Shown piece after piece: positions 34,094 to 43,663 of a stretch of DNA of 64,000 nucleotides. The notes beneath the pieces were generated by a model that saw nothing but the letters and a program-made list of their open reading frames with translations, was not told where the DNA came from and did not search any database. Numbering within the stretch: the stretch's first letter is position 1; every line of letters starts with the position of its first letter. Origin of the DNA: Acinetobacter sp. S54 (GTDB taxonomy: Bacteria; Pseudomonadota; Gammaproteobacteria; Pseudomonadales; Moraxellaceae); the NCBI RefSeq assembly GCF_016624945.1, contig NZ_JACVUI010000001.1:248001-312000 (forward strand), in the 5' to 3' direction. A program made the translations under genes and the position numbers.

Positions 34094-36664
34094 TTAAGTG
34101 ACCTGGTGGATTAAGCCTTCAAGCGCATCTCGTTTAGCTGGTTCAGGGCGTTTCGGTTGATTTTGCTGATTTTGATTAAGAGTTGGGGGAGCCTGTTCAG
34201 AGGGAATTAGAATTTCTTCGCCAGGCAAATCGGCAAAATCGTTATCAGGTTTCGGTGCAGGCGCTACAGGAGCTGGAACATATAATGGACGTGCTAACGG
34301 GGGTGACGTGCGGTCTGTGCTACTCTTACTGTTATTTTCTTGGAGACTTGGCTGTTCACGAGAAATAGGAGCTTTGGCATTCTTATCAAACTGAACCCAT
34401 GAAGATGCAGTCCCTTGTAAGGATTTATCCATAAAATTGATCCAGATTGGGAGTGCTGCAATACCGCCGTATTCGCGTCGACCTAATGTGGTCGGACGGT
34501 CAAAGCCAACCCAAGCTACAGAAACCAGTTTTCCATTAAAACCAGCAAACCAAGCATCTTTGGCATCGTTGGTTGTACCCGTTTTGCCCCCTAAATCATC
34601 ACGTCCGATTTTTAGTGCGGCACGTCCTGTACCGTGCTGAATTACATCACGCAAAATATTAGCCATATCATAGGCGGAACTGGATTTTAAAATACGTTGT
34701 GCTTGTCGGTAGTCACCTGAATTGTTTGCAGTAACGGGCTGTGACGCAGCATTCGTTGCATCTGCCTGAATGCTCTGATTGGTCACTTCAATCACTTCAT
34801 CATCTGGGGTCTGAACTTTTTGTTCATCTGTAACGGTATTTTCAGTTTCATTAATGCATGAAATACACGCGTATTCAGGTTTTGCCTCAAAAATAACTTT
34901 ACCGTAAGCATCTTCAATACGGCTGATAAAGTAAGGCTGAACACGATAGCCACCATTCGCAAAAGTGGCATAACCTGTCGCCATCTGAACAGGCAATACC
35001 TGTGGTGTACCCAATGCGATGGTGAAGTTTCGAGGAATCTGATTTTCCTGTAAACCGAAGTCCATCAGTAGTTGTCGAGCGCGTTCAATTCCAACACTTT
35101 GCAACAAGCGTACAGAAACCGTATTTCGAGATAAATATAAGGCACGACGTAACGGAATCATCCCTAAATAACGACCATCTGAGTTTCTGGGCGACCAACG
35201 TCCAATGGTAATTGGACTATCGTTTACCATGGTATAAGGCGTCATTCCACGTTCTAAAGCTAACGCATAAATAAATGGCTTGATGGTTGAGCCGGGTTGA
35301 CGCCAGCCCTGTAAAGTACGGTTAAATTTGGATTGATAAAAATTATATCCTCCAACGATGGCCTGAATTGCTCCATCATTTGGATTTAGTGCAATTAGTT
35401 GCCCTTGGACATGGGGAATTTGTACTAATGCCCACGAGGTTTTTTCGGCATTTGGACGTAACCGAACAATATCTTTAACCTTAACAATCTGTGAGGCGTT
35501 ACTTGGAGCACCTCCTACGCTATTGGCATTGCGATAAGGTCTTGCCCATGACATTCCAGACCATGGTACGGTGACAGTCGAACCATCCTGCATCAGGGCT
35601 TCAAAAGTGGAATTGTTGACTTTAGTGACCTGAGCTGGGTAAGTGTTAGCATAAGCCATGAATGAACTTAAGGGCTTGTCATGTGCTTCTGCACCGCGCC
35701 AGCCATGACGTCGATCATAAGCCTCTAATCCATCCTGCACTGCCTGTTCAGCATAAGCCTGACGTTTACTATCAATGGTTGTATAAACTTTATATCCAGA
35801 ATCGATGGCTTGTTCACCAAATTTTTCTACCAGTTCAGAACGTACCATTTCACCGACATAGGGAAAACGATTGGTAAGTCCACGGTCTGGCATATCGAGT
35901 TTAATCGGTTCAGCTACAGCAGTTTGATACTGGGCCTGCGTGATATAACCCAATTGCAGCATTCGCCCTAAAATCCAGTTGCGACGCTCCAAGGCCCGTT
36001 CAGGATTGGCTACAGGGTTAAAACGTGAAGGTGCTTTGGGTAAACCTGCGAGCATTGCCATTTCTGCAATACTGAGTTGATCTAGAGTTTTGTTATAATA
36101 AATTTTTGCTGCAGCCGCGATGCCATACGCATTTTTACCCAGAAAAATTTTATTGACATATAGCGTCAAAATTTCTTCTTTACTAAGATTCTGTTCGATT
36201 TTTCGTGCCAGAAAAATTTCGGTCAACTTACGTTTTAAAGTGCGTTCCGGGCTTAAATAGTAATTTTTTGCCACTTGCATGGTAATGGTGGAACCACCAG
36301 TTTGTACGTCTGAGCCAGTAATTGTTTCACTTACCGCACGTCCTAGACCTTTAAAGCTGATACCACTGTGTTCAAAAAATGAAGAATCTTCTGCTGCAAG
36401 AAATGCATGAATAAACGTGGGTGGAATCTGATCATATTCCACAGGTACAGAAAGTTTGCCGCCATATTCTGAAATTAGCTCATTATCTGACGTATAAACT
36501 TGCAGTGGTTTAAGTAAAGGCGCTTTTTTTAAAGAGCTCATTTCAGGCAGGGATGGCGCAATATAGAGATACATGCCATAAAAACCCATTGGAATTGAGA
36601 CTAATATAATGATAAGTACCAAAAAAAATGGATGAACATGACCTGAACTGGATAGCTTTTTCAT
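34094..36664 (-). CDS. ponA: Bifunctional penicillin-binding protein 1A
   Basis: 856 aa class A PBP. N-terminal membrane segment (FFLVLIIILVSIPMGFYGMY), glycosyltransferase domain with catalytic Glu in AAEDSSFFEHSGI and the GGSTITMQVAKN block, an inserted OB-like region (residues about 320-430), and a transpeptidase domain with Ser of GSTIKPF, SRNTVS and KTGTTNDAKDAW. The tail of about 100 residues is rich in Pro, Asn and Gln. It polymerises and cross-links peptidoglycan at the inner membrane. It is divergent from pilM, the arrangement seen in many gammaproteobacteria. The ribosome site is weak, but no better start is visible. Confidence 0.93.
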   Translation of the reverse strand: MKKLSSSGHVHPFFLVLIIILVSIPMGFYGMYLYIAPSLPEMSSLKKAPLLKPLQVYTSDNELISEYGGKLSVPVEYDQIPPTFIHAFLAAEDSSFFEHSGISFKGLGRAVSETITGSDVQTGGSTITMQVAKNYYLSPERTLKRKLTEIFLARKIEQNLSKEEILTLYVNKIFLGKNAYGIAAAAKIYYNKTLDQLSIAEMAMLAGLPKAPSRFNPVANPERALERRNWILGRMLQLGYITQAQYQTAVAEPIKLDMPDRGLTNRFPYVGEMVRSELVEKFGEQAIDSGYKVYTTIDSKRQAYAEQAVQDGLEAYDRRHGWRGAEAHDKPLSSFMAYANTYPAQVTKVNNSTFEALMQDGSTVTVPWSGMSWARPYRNANSVGGAPSNASQIVKVKDIVRLRPNAEKTSWALVQIPHVQGQLIALNPNDGAIQAIVGGYNFYQSKFNRTLQGWRQPGSTIKPFIYALALERGMTPYTMVNDSPITIGRWSPRNSDGRYLGMIPLRRALYLSRNTVSVRLLQSVGIERARQLLMDFGLQENQIPRNFTIALGTPQVLPVQMATGYATFANGGYRVQPYFISRIEDAYGKVIFEAKPEYACISCINETENTVTDEQKVQTPDDEVIEVTNQSIQADATNAASQPVTANNSGDYRQAQRILKSSSAYDMANILRDVIQHGTGRAALKIGRDDLGGKTGTTNDAKDAWFAGFNGKLVSVAWVGFDRPTTLGRREYGGIAALPIWINFMDKSLQGTASSWVQFDKNAKAPISREQPSLQENNSKSSTDRTSPPLARPLYVPAPVAPAPKPDNDFADLPGEEILIPSEQAPPTLNQNQQNQPKRPEPAKRDALEGLIHQVT

Positions 36665-36733
36665 AACAAGTAAGTTTTAATAAGAGCTAATAGCAAACGA
36701 ATTGATGGTCAGTATATCCTTTAGACATGCGGA

Positions 36734-36763
36734 TTGTTAGATGCCTTATTGTATCCGTATAAA
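36734..36763 (+). promoter_or_regulatory. Candidate sigma-70 promoter of pilMNOPQ
   Basis: TTGTTA (36734-36739) and TATAAA (36758-36763) with an 18-bp spacer, about 65 nt ahead of the pilM start. Confidence 0.45.
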
Positions 36764-36827
36764 ATTAAAGACCGAGATCAGCTTGTTGTTTTGTTTGGGG
36801 ATAAAAAAATAATAGGATAATGCTATC

Positions 36828-37886
36828 GTGCGCAGGTTATATCGTAAACCAAATAAGGGGTTAGTAGGGGTCGATATTAGTTCGACTTCTGTTAAGTTAT
36901 TAGAACTCTCTGTAAAAAACGGTCGCTATTGGGTGGAAAGCTATGCCTTGATACCCTTACAAGAAAATAGCGTGGTCGAGAAGAATATTCTCAATCCAGA
37001 GGCAGTAGGGGATGCGTTGGAGCGAGTCATTAACTTGGCCAATCCACAGTCGACCAATGCTGCCATCGCGATTCCAACGTCAATGGTGATCCATAAGATC
37101 ATCGAGATGGATGCGGACATGACGGATGATGAGCGCGAAGTTCAAATTCGTATGGATGCAGAGCAATATATTCCTTTCCCACTGGATGAAGTCAGTCTGG
37201 ATTTTGAAGTTCTGCCTGATCGTTTGGCAAATCCTGCTCGAGTCAATGTCCTACTGGTCGCTACACGTACTGAAAACGTGGAGACGCGAGTGGAAGTACT
37301 AGAGCTTGCAGATTTAACTCCTAAAGTTGCTGATGTTGAAAGTTATGCGATGGAAAGAGCATTTGGTGTTTTTGCCGATACATTACCGATGGGCGTCAAT
37401 ACCGTCGGTATTTTAGACATCGGACATACCATGACCACACTTTCAGTGATGCAACATGGCAAGATTATTTATACTCGTGAGCAGGTTTTTGGTGGGAAAC
37501 AACTCACTCAGGATGTCCAGACACGTTACGGGTTATCTTTTGAGGAAGCAGGGCGTGCTAAAAAAGAACGTTCCTTACCAGATGATTTCGATACCGAAGT
37601 TTTGGAACCTTTCCTAGAAGCCTTAGTCCAACAAGCAGCACGATCTTTACAATTTTTCTTTTCTTCCTCTCAGTTCAATGAAATTGATCATATTTTATTG
37701 GCGGGTGGGAATGCCAATATTCCAGGTTTGGCAAAACTTCTACAGCAAAAACTAGGTTATCGCGTTACGACAGCCAACCCATTCCTACAAATGGGTTTCT
37801 CTCCTCAGGTTGATATTAAAAAAATTGAAAATGATGCCTCTTCTTTAATGGTGGCATGCGGTCTGGCATTGAGGAGTTTTGATTAA
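36828..37886 (+). CDS. pilM: Type IV pilus assembly ATPase-like protein PilM
   Basis: 352 aa actin/FtsA-like cytosolic protein. N-terminal VGVDISSTSVKLLEL, central VGILDIGHTMTTL and C-terminal HILLAGGNANIPGL are the phosphate and adenosine motifs of the fold. PilM binds the cytosolic tip of PilN and links the alignment complex PilNOP to the motor machinery. In A. baylyi the orthologous operon (comMNOLQ) is required for DNA uptake. The start is GTG at 36828 with AGGA 11 nt upstream; a nearby ATG at 36820 is in another frame. The stop overlaps the pilN ATG. Confidence 0.93.
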   Translation: MRRLYRKPNKGLVGVDISSTSVKLLELSVKNGRYWVESYALIPLQENSVVEKNILNPEAVGDALERVINLANPQSTNAAIAIPTSMVIHKIIEMDADMTDDEREVQIRMDAEQYIPFPLDEVSLDFEVLPDRLANPARVNVLLVATRTENVETRVEVLELADLTPKVADVESYAMERAFGVFADTLPMGVNTVGILDIGHTMTTLSVMQHGKIIYTREQVFGGKQLTQDVQTRYGLSFEEAGRAKKERSLPDDFDTEVLEPFLEALVQQAARSLQFFFSSSQFNEIDHILLAGGNANIPGLAKLLQQKLGYRVTTANPFLQMGFSPQVDIKKIENDASSLMVACGLALRSFD

Positions 37887-38524
37887 TGGCAAAGATTAAT
37901 TTACTCCCTTGGCGTGATGAGCTAAGAGAGCAGCGCAAGAAACAATTTATTGCATTCAGTGCTGCTATTGCAGTGCTTGGGGTGGTTGCTGTGGTATTGG
38001 CTTGGTTGTTTTACGATCATAAGCTTAATGATCAGGAACAGGCCAATCAATTGATTGTGAGTACCAATCAAAATCTGGATACTCAACTCAAATCATTGGA
38101 TGGCTTACAAGAACGCCGAAACGCAATTGTGGAAAGAATGAAACTGATTCAGGGATTGGAAGGCCAACGTCCAGTAACTGTACGCCTTATTGATGAGTTG
38201 GTAAGGGTCACACCAAGTAATATGTACCTGACCAAATTCACACGTGCGGGTGATAAATTTACCATTGAAGGTAAGGCTGAAAGTCCAAATACTGTCGCAG
38301 AATTATTGCGTAATTTAGAGGCATCTCCTTGGTATCGTAATGCTTTTATGAACTCATTTTTGGCAGCAGATGACAAAAAAGATCAAACTCAAAGCTCTGT
38401 AGTACCACGTGTAGAAGAAAGTTATGGTACTTTTGTCGTGACAACGGATCTGGGGGAAATTGGGGCGCCAGTTACGGAAGATAATAACAATCAACAAGGT
38501 TCAAATACGGGGGCAGCACAATGA
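37886..38524 (+). CDS. pilN: Type IV pilus inner-membrane protein PilN
   Basis: 212 aa bitopic protein. The cytosolic KINLLPWRDELRE is the conserved PilM-binding INLLPWR motif. One membrane segment follows (AVLGVVAVVLAWLFY), then a coiled coil and a ferredoxin-like periplasmic fold. It pairs with PilO to form the alignment subcomplex between motor and secretin. The first base of its ATG is the last of the pilM stop, and it overlaps pilO by 4 nt. The tail (about 20 residues) is Asn/Gln-rich. Confidence 0.93.
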   Translation: MAKINLLPWRDELREQRKKQFIAFSAAIAVLGVVAVVLAWLFYDHKLNDQEQANQLIVSTNQNLDTQLKSLDGLQERRNAIVERMKLIQGLEGQRPVTVRLIDELVRVTPSNMYLTKFTRAGDKFTIEGKAESPNTVAELLRNLEASPWYRNAFMNSFLAADDKKDQTQSSVVPRVEESYGTFVVTTDLGEIGAPVTEDNNNQQGSNTGAAQ

Positions 38525-39234
38525 GTCGTGATGAATTCAATGAACTGGATCCTGAAGTCGCTGCGCCAAAGAAAAAGAAGTTAACGCTAGAAAAATTCTT
38601 TCAGCAGTTTAATACGCTGGATATGAGTAATTATGGAAGCTGGCCGCTTTCTGTCAAAATTACCTGCTGGATTTTTATTTTCTTTGCGGTGTGTGCTTTA
38701 GGTTATTTTCTAGCTATTAAGCCGAAGCTTGATGCCATTTCAACTGCACAGGCACAGGAACAAAATCTACTGAATGAGTTTCGCGAGAAAGATTCTAAAT
38801 TACGTAATTTGCAACAATATCAAGTTCAGTTGCAGGAAATGGAATCTAACTTTAATCAACAATTGGCTCAACTTCCCAAAGAAACAGAAATTCCAAGTCT
38901 AGTTGAAGATATCAATATGACGGGTGTAAATTCTGGGCTGAAATTTAAAAATATTCGTCTGGAAAATGAAGTTAAACAAGAGTTTTTTATTGAGCAGCCC
39001 ATTTCGATTGATGCGACAGGGGATTACCATGCATTTGGTGCTTTTGCGAGTGCTATTGCAGCATTACCTCGTATTGTAACTTTGCATGATTTTGTGATTG
39101 AAGGTAAGCAAGTTAAAGAAAAAGCTGATATTCCTGAAATTAGTTATTCGGTCAAAGCAAAAACCTATCGATACATTGGTGCGGATGAACAAGCTGGGGG
39201 CGCTTCTGCTCCAGTTGCAGCGGGGGCTAAATAA
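38521..39234 (+). CDS. pilO: Type IV pilus inner-membrane protein PilO
   Basis: 237 aa. Cytosolic N-terminus of about 45 residues, one membrane segment (ITCWIFIFFAVCALGYFLAI), a periplasmic coiled coil (FREKDSKLRNLQQYQVQLQE) and a ferredoxin-like domain. It heterodimerises with PilN and contacts the lipoprotein PilP. It starts at ATGA overlapping the pilN stop, and ends overlapping the pilP start by one base. The Ala/Gly-rich C-terminal tail is probably flexible. Confidence 0.92.
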   Translation: MSRDEFNELDPEVAAPKKKKLTLEKFFQQFNTLDMSNYGSWPLSVKITCWIFIFFAVCALGYFLAIKPKLDAISTAQAQEQNLLNEFREKDSKLRNLQQYQVQLQEMESNFNQQLAQLPKETEIPSLVEDINMTGVNSGLKFKNIRLENEVKQEFFIEQPISIDATGDYHAFGAFASAIAALPRIVTLHDFVIEGKQVKEKADIPEISYSVKAKTYRYIGADEQAGGASAPVAAGAK

Positions 39235-39758
39235 TGAAAAAACATTATATCGTCATGACAATGCTGTGCTGTGGCTTAGTAGGATGTGATTCACGTATTG
39301 ATGCAGTCAATGAGCAGATGGCTGCAATTCGTAATCAGCCGCCTATACCAATTGAACCAGCACCAGTGTTTACACCTGTGCCCACATTCGCTTATGCAGC
39401 CATGCAGCTCAAGAGCCCATTTTTACCAAGCTCATTGGCAGCTGAACTTAGGATTATGGCGGGGAAGCGCGTTTATCCGAACTTTAACCGTCAGCCACAG
39501 CCGCTTGAAAGTTATGCGCTCGAATCTTTAAATATGAAAGGTAGTCTGCGCAGTAATAATGGACAGATTCTTGCATTGATCCAGACGCCTGATGGGCAAG
39601 TGGAGAGAGTTCAGGTGGGCAGTTATATGGGGATGAATCAAGGGCGCATTGTAAATATCAGTCCAACACAAATTGATTTGGTTGAAATTGTACCAGATGG
39701 TCGTGAAGGCTATGTAGAGCGGCCACGTACATTGGTTCTGATTGGGCCTGAGCCTTAA
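39234..39758 (+). CDS. pilP: Type IV pilus lipoprotein PilP
   Basis: 174 aa. A lipoprotein signal with lipobox LVGC places the lipidated Cys at residue 18. A Pro-rich extended region (PPIPIEPAPVFTPVPTF) binds PilNO in the family, and the C-terminal beta-domain (GQILALIQTPDGQVERVQVGSYMG) binds the N0 domain of PilQ. It connects the inner-membrane alignment complex to the secretin. Translational overlap with pilO; 17 nt before pilQ. Confidence 0.92.
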   Translation: MKKHYIVMTMLCCGLVGCDSRIDAVNEQMAAIRNQPPIPIEPAPVFTPVPTFAYAAMQLKSPFLPSSLAAELRIMAGKRVYPNFNRQPQPLESYALESLNMKGSLRSNNGQILALIQTPDGQVERVQVGSYMGMNQGRIVNISPTQIDLVEIVPDGREGYVERPRTLVLIGPEP

Positions 39759-39775
39759 GTATTAAAGGAATAACA

Positions 39776-41956
39776 ATGAAAAAGGGTTTAAAAAAATTTC
39801 TGATTGGGGATGGTGAATCAATGAATCATGCAGTTCGACAATTTTCAATGGGGACCGTTGCATTTGCAATCATGCAAGTTGCCAATGCACAGGTCAGTAT
39901 TACCAATATTGTGCCCATGAATATCGCAGGACAGGGAACGGAAATCCGTGTAATGTTCAATGGCTTGCCACCGCAACCACAAGCTTATCAAATGGAACAG
40001 CCATCCAGACTGATTCTAGATTTTGATCAGGCGCAGCAAAATCTAAAGCAAAACAGCATCGCTGTAGCGACGAATGAGGCCAGTAGTGTGGATGTCATGT
40101 CTGATGCACAACGTTCACGTTTAACCGTAAATTTAAAAGATGCGGGCGCGTTTACGACACGTGTTGAAGGCAACACTTTTGTTTTAAAAATTAATAGTGC
40201 TCAACAAACTATGACGCCTGCTGCTATTGGTATGCCACCCGTTGCTGCTAGTACCCAACAGGGGGTTTCAAATATCGGTTTTCAGCGTGGTTCACAGGGT
40301 GAAGGTCAAGTTGTGATTGATCTGCTTGGGAGTAATACACCAGTAGATGTGCAGCAACAAGGCAGTAAAATTGTTGTGCGTATGCTGGGAAATAAAATCC
40401 CGACAAATCTGGCAAGACGTCTGAATGTAAATGATTTTGCTACGCCCGTTGCGAGTGTTGATGCCTATAATGAAGGCGGAAGTGGTGTGATAGTGGTGCA
40501 ATCATCTGGTAGCTATGAATATATGGCATATCAGGCAGAAAATAAATTAACTTTGAGCCTAAAGCGTCCTGAAGATCGTAATCAACTACACACACGTTCT
40601 GCACCTAATTATAGCGGTAAAAAAATCTCTCTAGATTTTCAGGATATCGAAGTGCGCCGTGTGCTTCAGTTATTAGCTGATTTTACAGATATTAATATGG
40701 TTACGGCTGATTCAGTGCAAGGGAATATCACCTTGCGCTTGAAGGATGTGCCTTGGGATCAGGCGCTGGATATTATCTTAAAAACTAAAAATCTGGATAA
40801 ACGTCGTAATGGTAATGTAATCTGGATTGCGCCTGTAACTGAGTTAACCAAAGCTGAAGAAGAAGAAGCCAAGGCTATTGCACAAAGTGTGAAACTCGCA
40901 CCTTTACAAACTGAATATATTCAGCTCAGTTATGCCAAGGCAGCAGATATTGAAAAATTGATGACTCAGGGTAAAAATAGTTCAACGTCAGGCTCCTCGA
41001 GTTCAGGTGGTTCAGAACCGCTTGGGGATAGTGTTGGAAGTCTATTAAGTCCGAGAGGCACGGTTTCCATTGATCCGCGAACCAATACTTTAATTGTTAA
41101 TGATACCGCACAAAAAATTGATCAAATTCGTAAAATGATTGATTTGCTTGATGTACGCGTTAAACAAGTGATGATCGAAGCTCGCATTGTGAGAGCCACC
41201 ACTTCTTTTACTAAGGAAATGGGGGTGAAATGGGGCATTCTTTCACAAGGGATCAATACGAACAATGATTTGTTGGTCGGAGGAAGTGACACAACGCTTT
41301 GGAACCTACGTGAACCAGATGATGATGGTAAGTATACTATTGAGCGTCCAGATAACCTGAATGTAGATTTGGGCGTAACATCCGCCGGAGCAAGTAAAAT
41401 TGCGTTTAGCTTAATTAGTTTGTCTGATTTTATGCTGGATTTAGAGCTATCTGCTTTACAGGCTGATGGCTATGGCGAGGTAATTTCAACGCCGAAAGTG
41501 ATGACCGCAGATAAACAGACCGCTAAAGTTGCAACAGGTCAGGAAGTTCCTTATCAGTCCACCACAAACTCTGCAGCAGGTTCAACAGCAACCACCTCAT
41601 TCAAAGAAGCTTTGTTAAGTTTGGAAGTTACGCCAAGTATTACGCCTGATGGCAAGATTCAGATGCAATTGAATATTGCAAAAGATTCAATTGCTGGTGA
41701 AGCGCCAAATGGAGAGCTTATTTTGAATAAAAACACCATTAACACCAATGTCTTAGTGGATAATGGCGAGACTGTGATTCTAGGGGGTGTTTTTGAGCAA
41801 ACGACCTTGAATAGTCAAACTAAGGTACCTTTCTTGGGTGATCTACCTTGGGTTGGGCGTTTATTTAGAAAAGACTCAAAGTCTGATGATAAACAAGAAT
41901 TATTGATCTTTGTGACACCAAGAATTGTTAATGACACTCAGGTGAGAAATCAGTAA
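39776..41956 (+). CDS. pilQ: Type IV pilus secretin PilQ
   Basis: 726 aa. N-terminal signal peptide (GTVAFAIMQVANA, cleavage before QVS) after an unusually long basic n-region; the ATG at 39776 has AAAGGA upstream, though MNHAVRQFS 15 codons later could be the functional start. Two AMIN domains (about residues 40-240), the secretin/TonB short N-terminal domain (ISLDFQDIEVRRVLQLLADF), an N1 domain, a Ser/Gly-rich linker (about residue 400) and the secretin domain with VPFLGDLPWVGRLF. It forms the outer-membrane pore for the pilus and for DNA entry. Confidence 0.95.
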   Translation: MKKGLKKFLIGDGESMNHAVRQFSMGTVAFAIMQVANAQVSITNIVPMNIAGQGTEIRVMFNGLPPQPQAYQMEQPSRLILDFDQAQQNLKQNSIAVATNEASSVDVMSDAQRSRLTVNLKDAGAFTTRVEGNTFVLKINSAQQTMTPAAIGMPPVAASTQQGVSNIGFQRGSQGEGQVVIDLLGSNTPVDVQQQGSKIVVRMLGNKIPTNLARRLNVNDFATPVASVDAYNEGGSGVIVVQSSGSYEYMAYQAENKLTLSLKRPEDRNQLHTRSAPNYSGKKISLDFQDIEVRRVLQLLADFTDINMVTADSVQGNITLRLKDVPWDQALDIILKTKNLDKRRNGNVIWIAPVTELTKAEEEEAKAIAQSVKLAPLQTEYIQLSYAKAADIEKLMTQGKNSSTSGSSSSGGSEPLGDSVGSLLSPRGTVSIDPRTNTLIVNDTAQKIDQIRKMIDLLDVRVKQVMIEARIVRATTSFTKEMGVKWGILSQGINTNNDLLVGGSDTTLWNLREPDDDGKYTIERPDNLNVDLGVTSAGASKIAFSLISLSDFMLDLELSALQADGYGEVISTPKVMTADKQTAKVATGQEVPYQSTTNSAAGSTATTSFKEALLSLEVTPSITPDGKIQMQLNIAKDSIAGEAPNGELILNKNTINTNVLVDNGETVILGGVFEQTTLNSQTKVPFLGDLPWVGRLFRKDSKSDDKQELLIFVTPRIVNDTQVRNQ

Positions 41957-41992
41957 TATAAGTTTAATTCAAGTTATACAATAGGTGACTCC

Positions 41993-42535
41993 TTGCTAGG
42001 CAAAGAGTTTAAAGCTCTACCAAATATCTATTTGGTAGGGCCGATGGGAGCAGGAAAAACAACAGTAGGACGGCATCTGGCTGAGCTTCTGGGACGTGAG
42101 TTTCTGGATAGTGATCATGAAATTGAACGTAAAACCGGGGCCAGTATTCCGTGGATATTTGAAAAAGAAGGCGAAGTTGGTTTTCGTTCGCGGGAAAAAA
42201 CTGTCATTAATGAGTTAACTCAACGCAGGCAACTGGTGGTTGCAACGGGTGGTGGGGCAGTTACTCAAGCTGAAAATCGTGAATATCTAAACAAACGTGG
42301 AATTGTTATTTATCTCTATACGCCTGTTGAATTACAATTACAGCGTACCTATCGAGACAAAAATCGCCCTTTATTACAGGTTGAAAATCCAGAGCAAAAA
42401 CTCAAAGATTTACTTCAAATTCGTGATCCTTTATATCGTGAAGTTGCGCATTATGTGATAGAAACACATCAAGGCGCTGCACGGGAATTGGCACAGCATA
42501 TTTTGCGTGTGATTTTGGCAGAAGAATTACACTAA
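41993..42535 (+). CDS. aroK: Shikimate kinase AroK
   Basis: 180 aa. P-loop GPMGAGKTT, shikimate-binding DSDHEIE and FRSREKTV, GGGAV lid-side motif and RNRPLL-type adenine region (KNRPLLQ). It phosphorylates shikimate in the aromatic amino-acid pathway. The start appears to be TTG at 41993, with AGGTGA 4-5 nt upstream; there is no in-frame ATG before the P-loop. It lies 36 nt after pilQ and 32 nt before aroB, so it may be in the pilus transcript. Confidence 0.93.
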   Translation: MLGKEFKALPNIYLVGPMGAGKTTVGRHLAELLGREFLDSDHEIERKTGASIPWIFEKEGEVGFRSREKTVINELTQRRQLVVATGGGAVTQAENREYLNKRGIVIYLYTPVELQLQRTYRDKNRPLLQVENPEQKLKDLLQIRDPLYREVAHYVIETHQGAARELAQHILRVILAEELH

Positions 42536-42567
42536 GTTATTTATTTTATTATTGGCATTAAAGTTTC

Positions 42568-43650
42568 ATGCAAACACTTCATGTAGAACTCGGTGATCGT
42601 CGTTATCCTATTTTTATTGGCAGTCAATTAGATCCAAAAGCATTGCTAGCACCTTATATAAAAGGGCAGCAAGTTATGATTGTCACCAATACAACATTGC
42701 AACAACTTTATTTATCTCATTATGTTCGTGATTTAGAATCTTTAGGTAAAAAAGTGGCGACCTGTGTACTGCCTGATGGTGAAAAATATAAAAATCTTGA
42801 AAATTTAAATCTGATTTTTAATGCCTTACTTGAAGCGGGTTTCAATCGTGATTGTACCGTATTGGCTTTAGGTGGTGGGGTGATCGGGGATATGTCTGGT
42901 TTTGCATCGGCTTGTTTTCAGCGCGGTGTTTATTTTATTCAGGTGCCAACAACATTACTTTCCCAAGTAGATTCTAGTGTAGGTGGAAAAACAGGGATTA
43001 ATCATCCACTAGGCAAAAATATGATCGGGGCTTTTAAACAGCCTGAGGTTGTAATGGCGGATATGGCCCAACTGAGTACCTTGCCTGCGCGTGAGCTATC
43101 TGCTGGATTGGCTGAGGTCATTAAATATGCGCTACTTGGTGACGTTGAATTCTTGGCATGGCTTGAACAACATATGGAAGGTTTGCTCGCAGGAGATGAA
43201 ATGCTACTAGCTCAAGCGGTTTATCGTTCTTGTGCACATAAAGCAAGAATCGTGGCCAATGATGAAAAAGAGCAGGGTGAGCGAGCGCTTTTAAATCTCG
43301 GACATACGTTTGGTCATGCGATCGAATCGTATCTAGGCTATGGTGAGTGGTTACATGGTGAGGCTGTAGCAACTGGGATGGTGATGGCTGCAGATTTATC
43401 TCAACGAATGGGATGGATCTCATTAGAGGATTTACAACGTACAAAAAACATCATTCAACGAGCAAAATTGCCGATATCATGTCCGAAAATTCCATTAGAT
43501 GAGTTTTTATCTTATATGTCGCATGATAAAAAGGTTTTGAATGGGCAGCTAAGATTGGTACTTTTGAAACAGTTGGGTCAAGCTGTGATTACCAAAGATT
43601 TCGATGTCGAAAAAATGAAGCAGGCTATTTTGGAAAATCAAGCAGAGTGA
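42568..43650 (+). CDS. aroB: 3-dehydroquinate synthase AroB
   Basis: 360 aa. NAD-binding [11 protein letters not shown], the [20 protein letters not shown] block and the zinc ligands in [11 protein letters not shown] and HGEAVATGM. It converts DAHP to 3-dehydroquinate, the second step of the shikimate pathway. The pairing aroK-aroB is the usual gammaproteobacterial one. The ribosome site is weak (no clear AGGA), suggesting coupling to upstream translation. Confidence 0.95.
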   Translation: MQTLHVELGDRRYPIFIGSQLDPKALLAPYIKGQQVMIVTNTTLQQLYLSHYVRDLESLGKKVATCVLPDGEKYKNLENLNLIFNALLEAGFNRDCTVLALGGGVIGDMSGFASACFQRGVYFIQVPTTLLSQVDSSVGGKTGINHPLGKNMIGAFKQPEVVMADMAQLSTLPARELSAGLAEVIKYALLGDVEFLAWLEQHMEGLLAGDEMLLAQAVYRSCAHKARIVANDEKEQGERALLNLGHTFGHAIESYLGYGEWLHGEAVATGMVMAADLSQRMGWISLEDLQRTKNIIQRAKLPISCPKIPLDEFLSYMSHDKKVLNGQLRLVLLKQLGQAVITKDFDVEKMKQAILENQAE

Positions 43651-43663
43651 GATTAGGTGTAAA